Part shown: in pieces, positions 15,414-20,713 of the stretch
Position numbering within the stretch: position 1 is the stretch's first letter
Layout: the number at the start of each line of letters is the position of its first letter
Source of the DNA: an uncultured Campylobacter sp.
GTDB lineage: Bacteria > Campylobacterota > Campylobacteria > Campylobacterales > Campylobacteraceae
Assembly (NCBI GenBank): GCA_937990735.1
Contig: CALKQT010000075.1
Coordinates: forward strand, 1 to 20,713
DNA length: 20,713 nt
Direction: 5' to 3'
The notes under the pieces: model-generated
Databases searched by the model: none
Told to the model about the DNA's origin: nothing
What the model saw: the letters and a program-made list of their open reading frames with translations, nothing else
Made by a program: the position numbers and the translations under genes

Positions 15414-16732
15414 GTGTTTCCTTTATTAGAAATTTAAAAAGTAGCTATTTTACATTAAGTTACATAAATAAAGGCTTTGTTCTTGCCCTTGCGCTTTCAA
15501 ATTTTATTTTCGTAGAAATTTTAAGCTCTAAATTTGACGGCTTGGCTGCTTTGGCGGCGGAATTTTTCTCGCCCCTGATCGCGATAGCGGCACTTTTTTA
15601 TCTGCTAAAAGCAAGCAAGGCGGAGTGGTTTTGGTGCGGATTTTTTATCGGCGCGCTGTGGATGCACTGGATCAGCTTCAGCCTGATCTATTTCGATCTT
15701 GCGTTTTTGATCCCGCTTGAAATTCTTGGAATTTGCCTCGTTTATGCCTTTATTTTCCGCATCTTTGCGATCTTTGACGCGCCGGTTTTGCGCGCCGCGT
15801 GCCTTTTAATTCTAAAATTTATCCATCCTTTCGGCTTTGATTGGCTAAATTTTGAACTGCTGCTAAGCCATGGAATTTTCAGAGCCGATCTTAGCGCGCT
15901 GGCTCTTGTTTTAGCGGGGCTTTGCGCGGTTTTGTATCTACGGGGGTGCGGCGCCCGGGCTAAACTTAATGCCGCGATCTTTGCGGTATTTTTGATCTGC
16001 GCGCTGCAATTCAGCCAAAAAGAGCCCGAACCGCTACCGATTAAAATTTTACTCGCAAACACCGATATTTCGCAGCATGACATCTGGGCGAAAGATAAAA
16101 TTTTATCCGCCGCGTTGGCAAATTTGGCTCGGATTGATAATGCGATCGCGGCGGGACAGGACGCGATAATCTTGCCCGAAAGCGCCTTTGCGATGCCGCT
16201 AAATTTAGAAAACGTGCTAGTTGAAGCCCTAAAGGAAAAATCGCGCGCAATTACTATCGTAGCGGGCGCGGAAGCGTATGAGAACGGGAAATTTTACAAC
16301 AGCGCCTATCTTTTTGCGAACGGGGAAATGAAGCGCTTCGATAAGCACATTTTGGTGCCGTTTGGCGAAATGGTGCCACTGCCGGAATTTGCGCGAAATT
16401 TCATCAACCGCGTGCTGTTAGGCGGCGCGACCGATTTTTCGACGGCTAGCGGTTTTAGCGACTACGAGCTTGGCGGCAAAAGCGTAAGAAGCGCCGTTTG
16501 CTACGAGGCTACGCGCGCAGAGCTTTACGAGGGCTCGCCCAAATATGTCGTAGCGATCAGCAATAACGGCTGGTTTGTGCCGAGCTACGAGCCCTATTTA
16601 CAGCGCCTCATAATCCGCTACTACGCGAGCTTGCACGGTACATTGATCTATCACGCCGTAAACGGCAGCGCTAGCGAGATAATCGCTCCGAAAAAGATCT
16701 GGATAAACCGCCTTAAAGATCATCTAAAATAG
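15389..16732 (+). CDS. lnt: Apolipoprotein N-acyltransferase Lnt (start uncertain)
   Basis: An inner-membrane nitrilase-family enzyme that N-acylates the Cys of mature lipoproteins (LptE would be a client). About six hydrophobic segments fill the N-terminal half, then a periplasmic carbon-nitrogen hydrolase domain. Numbered from TTG 15386 (subtract 1 for ATG 15389), the catalytic triad is Glu265 (LPESAF), Lys320 (FDKHILVPFGE) and Cys372 (AVCYE), with FYNSAYLF (303-310) also typical. At 447 residues it is shorter than E. coli Lnt (512), as in Campylobacter. The only ATG near the frame start, 15389, lies inside yajC on the opposite strand with a poorly spaced AGGA; the next in-frame ATG, GTG or TTG comes only after TM1. 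So the true start may be this ATG or a rare codon near 15425. The gene is divergent from yajC and 64 bp ahead of pyrH. Confidence 0.93.
   Translation: MQRSFLVPCVSFIRNLKSSYFTLSYINKGFVLALALSNFIFVEILSSKFDGLAALAAEFFSPLIAIAALFYLLKASKAEWFWCGFFIGALWMHWISFSLIYFDLAFLIPLEILGICLVYAFIFRIFAIFDAPVLRAACLLILKFIHPFGFDWLNFELLLSHGIFRADLSALALVLAGLCAVLYLRGCGARAKLNAAIFAVFLICALQFSQKEPEPLPIKILLANTDISQHDIWAKDKILSAALANLARIDNAIAAGQDAIILPESAFAMPLNLENVLVEALKEKSRAITIVAGAEAYENGKFYNSAYLFANGEMKRFDKHILVPFGEMVPLPEFARNFINRVLLGGATDFSTASGFSDYELGGKSVRSAVCYEATRAELYEGSPKYVVAISNNGWFVPSYEPYLQRLIIRYYASLHGTLIYHAVNGSASEIIAPKKIWINRLKDHLK
15447..15452 (-). promoter_or_regulatory. Candidate -10 box for the yajC operon
   Basis: Read on the minus strand, TGTAAAAT gives an extended -10-like element (TAAAAT) about 34 nt before the yajC ATG. 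Campylobacter sigma-70 promoters depend mainly on an extended -10, with a weak or absent -35; no clear -35 is seen here. The box lies inside the lnt reading frame. Confidence 0.4.
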
Positions 16733-16761
16733 CCTAAAAAGTTATTTTTAAACGACTTTTG

Positions 16762-16767
16762 GATAAT
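16762..16767 (+). promoter_or_regulatory. Candidate -10 box upstream of pyrH
   Basis: GATAAT at 16762-16767 is a 5/6 match to TATAAT, about 30 nt before the pyrH ATG in the 64-bp lnt-pyrH gap. The preceding stretch is T-rich, as in Campylobacter promoters, and there is no clear -35. The same gap has a weak AAAAGT...ACTTTT inverted repeat (about 16737-16760) that might be a poor terminator for lnt. Confidence 0.35.
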
Positions 16768-16796
16768 ATTTTAAAATTTTATTAGGAGCTAAATTT

Positions 16797-17516
16797 ATGG
16801 CTAAATACAATCGCATACTCGTAAAATTTTCGGGTGAAGCGCTAGCGGGAGAGAACGGCTTTGGGATCGACAGCGAAATTTTAAAATTTATCGCCAAAGA
16901 GATCAAGCAGCTCGTAGAGGGCGGCATCGAAGTGGGCATCGTAATCGGCGGCGGCAACATCATAAGAGGCGTAAGCGCCGCAGCTAGCGGTATCATCAAA
17001 CGCACCAGCGGCGATCATATGGGCATGCTAGCCACCGTCATCAACGCAATCGCGATGAGAGAGGCGCTAGAATACGCAGGTATGGACGTACGCGTCCAAA
17101 GCGCGATAAAGATGGAAGCGATCTGCGAGACTTTCATCATCGGCCGCGCTAAAAGGCACCTCGAAAAAGGTCGCGTCGTGATCTTTGCCGCGGGCACCGG
17201 AAATCCATTCTTCACGACCGATACTGCGGGCACTCTCCGCGCGATCGAGATCGGAGCCGACGCTATCATAAAAGCCACCAAAGTTATGGGGATCTACGAC
17301 AAGGATCCGCAAAAATTTAAAGACGCCAAATTGCTTTCCAAAGTCACTTACGATCAAGCCCTGCACGACAACATCAGGGTGATGGACGATACGGCTATCG
17401 CGCTTGCTAAAGACAATGCGCTTCCGATCATCGTGTGCAATATGTTTAAGAGCGGAAATTTATACAAAATCGTCGATGGCGGAGATCTAAGCTCCTGCTC
17501 GATCGTAAAAAACTGA
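16797..17516 (+). CDS. pyrH: UMP kinase
   Basis: A 239-residue amino-acid-kinase-family enzyme converting UMP to UDP in pyrimidine synthesis; it is hexameric in bacteria. Motifs: KFSGEAL (10-16) for phosphate binding, VIGGGNIIRG (49-58), SGDHMGMLAT (71-80), AAGTGNPFFTTDTA (131-144) for UMP recognition, and KVMGIYDKDP (162-171). Length and all landmarks are normal. AGGAG is 8 nt before the ATG. It is followed after 23 bp by rpoZ. Confidence 0.98.
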   Translation: MAKYNRILVKFSGEALAGENGFGIDSEILKFIAKEIKQLVEGGIEVGIVIGGGNIIRGVSAAASGIIKRTSGDHMGMLATVINAIAMREALEYAGMDVRVQSAIKMEAICETFIIGRAKRHLEKGRVVIFAAGTGNPFFTTDTAGTLRAIEIGADAIIKATKVMGIYDKDPQKFKDAKLLSKVTYDQALHDNIRVMDDTAIALAKDNALPIIVCNMFKSGNLYKIVDGGDLSSCSIVKN

Positions 17517-17528
17517 AATTTTAAATTT

Positions 17529-17534
17529 AAGGAG
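17529..17534 (+). promoter_or_regulatory. Shine-Dalgarno AAGGAG deciding the rpoZ start
   Basis: AAGGAG is 5 nt from ATG 17540 but only 2 nt from the alternative in-frame TTG 17537, so initiation at the ATG is favoured. Confidence 0.65.
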
Positions 17535-17539
17535 AATTG

Positions 17540-17758
17540 ATGAGAACCGAACAAATTGTAGCCAAGGCTTTAAAAGTAACGGGCGGAGACCGATATAAAC
17601 TATCTTTGATGATAAGCAAACGCGCCGAGCAGCTAGCTGCGGGCGAACCGCCGCTGATAGAGAACGTAGATACTCGCAGGATGAAATTTGCCGATATAGC
17701 AATCTTGGAACTAGCCGAAGGTAAGATCGCATTAGATGGAATCGTTGACAAGGATTAA
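17540..17758 (+). CDS. rpoZ: RNA polymerase omega subunit
   Basis: A 72-residue omega subunit that chaperones assembly of the beta' subunit into RNA polymerase. The conserved core GGDRYKLSLMISKRAEQL (15-32 from the ATG) matches the family's GNRF.LvlvAakRArQL, followed by a short C-terminal region ending AEGKIALDGIVDKD. It lies between pyrH and spoT, the usual rpoZ-spoT neighbourhood, and its 3' end overlaps spoT by 23 bp. The N-terminus reads MRTEQ and lacks the MAR motif that contributes to ppGpp site 1 in many other Proteobacteria. Confidence 0.95.
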   Translation: MRTEQIVAKALKVTGGDRYKLSLMISKRAEQLAAGEPPLIENVDTRRMKFADIAILELAEGKIALDGIVDKD

Positions 17759-19928
17759 TGATAACTTCTTAGAAAGTCTCATCGACGATGTCGTCGATAC
17801 CAAAGATATACAAAGCGCCAAGCAGCTGCTTTATAATCTAAAAGATCCTACTCCGTTACTGGTGGATGCTATAAATTTATGCATCGCGCAGCACGACGGG
17901 CAGTTTCGCAAAAGCGGCGAGCCGTATGCGATCCATCCGATTTTGGTAGCTTGCTTCGTATCTTTTATGGGCGGAGACGACGCGATGGTGATATCTGCGC
18001 TATTGCATGACGTAGTAGAGGATACAGATTACAGCATCGAGCAGGTTAGACAAAGATTCGGCGACGAAGTAGCCAAAATCGTAGAAGGGCTTACTAAAAT
18101 CGTAAACATCAGGGAGGATAAGCTGGCTCCATCCGGCGATAGCAACGCCAAGCTTCGCACCACCGCGCTTACCTTCCGCAGGATGCTGATGATCTCCATT
18201 AACGATCAGCGCGTCCTAGTCGTAAAGCTCTGCGACAGGCTGCACAATATGCTAACCCTAGACGCACTTCGCCCCGATAAGCAAAAACGTATCGGCGAGG
18301 AGACGCTTTTGGTTTACGCGCCGATCGCGCACAGGCTTGGAATTTCATCGATCAAAAACGTGCTTGAAGATCTTAGCTTCAAATACGTCATGCCTAAAGA
18401 GTATTCGGCGATCGCCGATTACGTCGAGGAGCACAAGCAGCAACTTCAGATGAGCTTGAGCAAATTTAGCGAAAAGATCAAGGAGTATATGCTCTCAAAC
18501 GGCTTTAGCGAGGACAGCTTTGAGATCCAAAAGCGGATGAAGCACTACTACTCGATCTTTTTAAAGATGCAGCGCAAAGGAATTTCGATCGAGGAGGTGC
18601 TTGATCTTTTGGCTATCCGCATCATCGTGCAAAAGCCGATGGATTGCTACTTGGCTCTTGGCATCATCCATACTAAATTTAATCCGCTCATATCGCGCTT
18701 TAAGGATTATATCGCACTTCCGAAGCAAAACGGATATCAGACGATCCACACGACCGTTTTTAATGAAAGTATGATCGTAGAGGTGCAGATCCGCACCTTT
18801 GATATGCATAACACCGCAGAATTCGGTGTCGCCGCGCACTGGAAATATAAATATAGCGGCTCGATCAATCCGAAGCTCGATTGGCTAAACGATATCGGCA
18901 TGCAGGAAGAGGACGACGCCAACGCCGAGGATCTTTACGAATATGCTAAAGACAGCCTCTACGTAGAAGATATCGCCGTGTATTCGCCCAAGGGTGGAAT
19001 TTTTACATTGCCGCGCGGCGCTACGGCGCTTGATTACGCCTACGAGATACACTCTCAAGTGGGCTTAAAAGCGACCGAGGCCTTTATAAACCGCGTCAAG
19101 GTGCCGCTATTAACGGAGCTTAAAAACGGAGATATCGTTCATATCATCACCGGAAGCGAGCCACACTATCGCTGCAGCTGGCTAAGCTCGGTCAAAACCG
19201 GCAAGGCGCGCGCGACGATAAAGGCGTTTTGCAAGCAAAAGATCAGAGATATAAATTTTGAAGTAGCGATTAAAATTTTATGCGCGATCTTTACGACGAG
19301 CAAGGAGAGCATTCTAAGCTGGCTTGAAAAAGAAAATTTAAGCAAAAAGATCGGCAAAGCTGCCTACGACTCGGTATTTTTAAAAGACGTCGTAAATGCG
19401 CTGAAAAAATACCCGCTCAAAGAGAAATTTTTCAATATGAAATTTCGCAGCAAGTATGAGATTGAGAAGCAAAAATTTGACAACATCGTGGTGTATTCAA
19501 ATTTTAAAATCGACGAGGTCGAGTTTGATTACTGCTGCAACCCAAAGCGCGGCGACGACATCATCGGCTTTCGCAACGGACACGGCGTAACGGTGCATCA
19601 TAAGCTGTGTGAACGCGCAAGCGAGCTAATCAAAACCGATGAGATGATCTTCGTAAAATGGACGCGCAATGCGCCGCACCGCTACAAGATAATATTAAAT
19701 TTAGAAAATAAGCGCGGCTCGCTGGCGGCGTTTTTGAACTATTTAGTCAAGCTCGAGGTCGATCTAGTGTCGATAAGCCTCAACGAAAATAGTGAAACGA
19801 CGTCGGATTATTTTGAGATCATAATCGAGCTGAACGAAAATTTAGACTCCACTGAGATTAAAGATAAACTCAAAAACCGTTTTAAAATCGTGGATTTCGT
19901 ATCGCTTACGGACGTATATAAAAACTAA
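17736..19928 (+). CDS. spoT: Bifunctional (p)ppGpp synthetase/hydrolase (RelA/SpoT homologue)
   Basis: A 730-residue long RSH protein controlling the stringent response. The HD hydrolase domain is intact: His53 (AQHDGQF), His67 (YAIHP), HD at 91-92 with ED at 95-96, and CDRLHNM at 166-172. The synthetase domain has RMKHYYSIFLKM (267-278), RFKDYIALPK (321-330), GYQTIHT (333-339) and Glu349 (VEVQIRT). RFKD is the RxKD form seen in bifunctional enzymes rather than the ExDD of synthetase-only RelA. A TGS domain (about 410-475) and a C-terminal ACT domain (about 655-725) follow. Campylobacter has a single such enzyme, so both activities are expected. The start ATG 17736 overlaps rpoZ and has a poor Shine-Dalgarno; TTG 17745 is an alternative. 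Confidence 0.96.
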   Translation: MESLTRINDNFLESLIDDVVDTKDIQSAKQLLYNLKDPTPLLVDAINLCIAQHDGQFRKSGEPYAIHPILVACFVSFMGGDDAMVISALLHDVVEDTDYSIEQVRQRFGDEVAKIVEGLTKIVNIREDKLAPSGDSNAKLRTTALTFRRMLMISINDQRVLVVKLCDRLHNMLTLDALRPDKQKRIGEETLLVYAPIAHRLGISSIKNVLEDLSFKYVMPKEYSAIADYVEEHKQQLQMSLSKFSEKIKEYMLSNGFSEDSFEIQKRMKHYYSIFLKMQRKGISIEEVLDLLAIRIIVQKPMDCYLALGIIHTKFNPLISRFKDYIALPKQNGYQTIHTTVFNESMIVEVQIRTFDMHNTAEFGVAAHWKYKYSGSINPKLDWLNDIGMQEEDDANAEDLYEYAKDSLYVEDIAVYSPKGGIFTLPRGATALDYAYEIHSQVGLKATEAFINRVKVPLLTELKNGDIVHIITGSEPHYRCSWLSSVKTGKARATIKAFCKQKIRDINFEVAIKILCAIFTTSKESILSWLEKENLSKKIGKAAYDSVFLKDVVNALKKYPLKEKFFNMKFRSKYEIEKQKFDNIVVYSNFKIDEVEFDYCCNPKRGDDIIGFRNGHGVTVHHKLCERASELIKTDEMIFVKWTRNAPHRYKIILNLENKRGSLAAFLNYLVKLEVDLVSISLNENSETTSDYFEIIIELNENLDSTEIKDKLKNRFKIVDFVSLTDVYKN

Positions 19929-19941
19929 TAAGGGAGAGCAA

Positions 19942-20713
19942 ATGGCTGACATTCAAGGCATTATGGAAAATTTTAAGCGCGGTGTCGCGGAGATCATCGG
20001 CGAAGAGCAAATAGAGGCACTGATTAGGCGCTATTACGACAGCGGCGAGGTCTTTTACGTCAAAATCGGCATGGACCCCACTGCTGCGGATCTACACCTA
20101 GGACACGCCGTCGTGCTAAATAAGCTTGCATTTTTGCAAAACCACGGCGCGATCGTGCAGTTTCTAATCGGCGATTTTACCGCTCAAATCGGCGATCCTA
20201 CGGGCAAGAGCGAGACTCGTAAAAAGCTAGCGCGCGAAGTCGTGCTTCAAAACGCCAAAACCTATGAGCAGCAGGTCTTTAAAATTTTAAATCCCGCAAA
20301 AACTAAGGTGATGTTTAACTCCGAATGGACCAACCGCCTGGGTGCTAGCGGAATGATTGAGCTATCAAGCACTTTCAATGTTGCCAGGATGCTTGAGCGC
20401 GACGACTTCGAGAAGCGCTACAAGGCTGAACAGCCGATTAGCATCAGCGAGTTTATGTATCCGCTACTGCAAGGATACGACAGCGTTTGCATGAAATGCG
20501 ATATAGAATTTGGCGGTACCGATCAGAAATTTAATCTTTTAATGGGTCGCCAGCTGCAAAGAATTTATGATGTCGGCAAAGAACAAAGCGTCGTGATGAT
20601 GCCGCTTTTAGTAGGTACCGACGGCACGAATAAGATGAGCAAGAGCCTTGGTAACTATATCGGCGTAACCGATACGCCTCATGATATGTACGGCAAGGTG
20701 ATGAGTATCAGCG
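19942..20713 (+). CDS. tyrS: Tyrosyl-tRNA synthetase, C-terminus beyond the window
   Basis: The first 257 codons of a class I aminoacyl-tRNA synthetase. HIGH motif HLGH is at 52-55, GDFTAQIGDPTGKS at 77-90, QGYDS at 177-181, GGTDQKFN at 191-198 and KMSKS at 231-235. The anticodon-binding and S4-like parts lie off the edge. GGGAG stands 5 nt before the ATG and the gene begins 13 bp after the spoT stop. The reading frame is open to the edge with no damage. Confidence 0.97.
   Translation, partial: MADIQGIMENFKRGVAEIIGEEQIEALIRRYYDSGEVFYVKIGMDPTAADLHLGHAVVLNKLAFLQNHGAIVQFLIGDFTAQIGDPTGKSETRKKLAREVVLQNAKTYEQQVFKILNPAKTKVMFNSEWTNRLGASGMIELSSTFNVARMLERDDFEKRYKAEQPISISEFMYPLLQGYDSVCMKCDIEFGGTDQKFNLLMGRQLQRIYDVGKEQSVVMMPLLVGTDGTNKMSKSLGNYIGVTDTPHDMYGKVMSIS

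Noticed and set aside
16733..16796. Strong terminator between lnt and pyrH
   Set aside because: Only a 6-bp AT stem with a 12-base loop is present; too weak to list as a terminator.

Overview
The window comes from the chromosome of a member of the Campylobacterota. Gene content and order (yajC-secD-secF-DUF6394-leuS-lptE-folC-M23 peptidase-mfd-DUF815, with lnt divergent; then pyrH-rpoZ-spoT-tyrS) and protein style point to Campylobacter. Base composition of most of the window, near 45-50 % GC in the lines I sampled, is high for the genus and suggests one of the oral, higher-GC species (the C. gracilis / showae / rectus / curvus type). The species is an inference from composition only.

Minus strand, about 15413 down to 1: twelve genes follow each other with overlaps or very short gaps (one exception, 118 bp at 2710-2827) and probably form one long transcription unit. 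In order of transcription: yajC, secD, secF (Sec translocon accessory complex), a small DUF6394 membrane protein, leuS, lptE (LPS-assembly lipoprotein), folC, an M23 peptidoglycan peptidase, mfd, a DUF815 AAA+ ATPase, a MagIII-like DNA glycosylase, and a long polytopic membrane protein resembling GT-C glycosyltransferases that runs off the left edge. The last gene is far more AT-rich than everything else and looks like a recent acquisition joined to the end of the operon.

Plus strand, about 15389 to the right edge: lnt (apolipoprotein N-acyltransferase, divergent from yajC, start codon unclear), then pyrH, rpoZ, spoT and the 5' part of tyrS, tightly packed. rpoZ and spoT overlap, linking an RNA polymerase subunit with the (p)ppGpp synthetase/hydrolase.

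The two blocks combine envelope biogenesis (YajC/SecDF, LptE, Lnt, M23 peptidase), translation (LeuS, TyrS), folate and nucleotide metabolism (FolC, PyrH) and genome maintenance (Mfd, MagIII-like). The strangest feature is in folC: an in-frame insert of about 140 codons made of a degenerate 18-bp (6-residue, N[S/F]xxxQ) tandem repeat placed inside an otherwise normal enzyme. No rRNA, tRNA, CRISPR array, transposase or phage gene is visible. Once the edge-truncated left gene is counted, no stretch longer than about 120 bp lacks a gene. I did not find a new multi-gene system; the novelty lies in the folC repeat insert and the AT-rich terminal gene.
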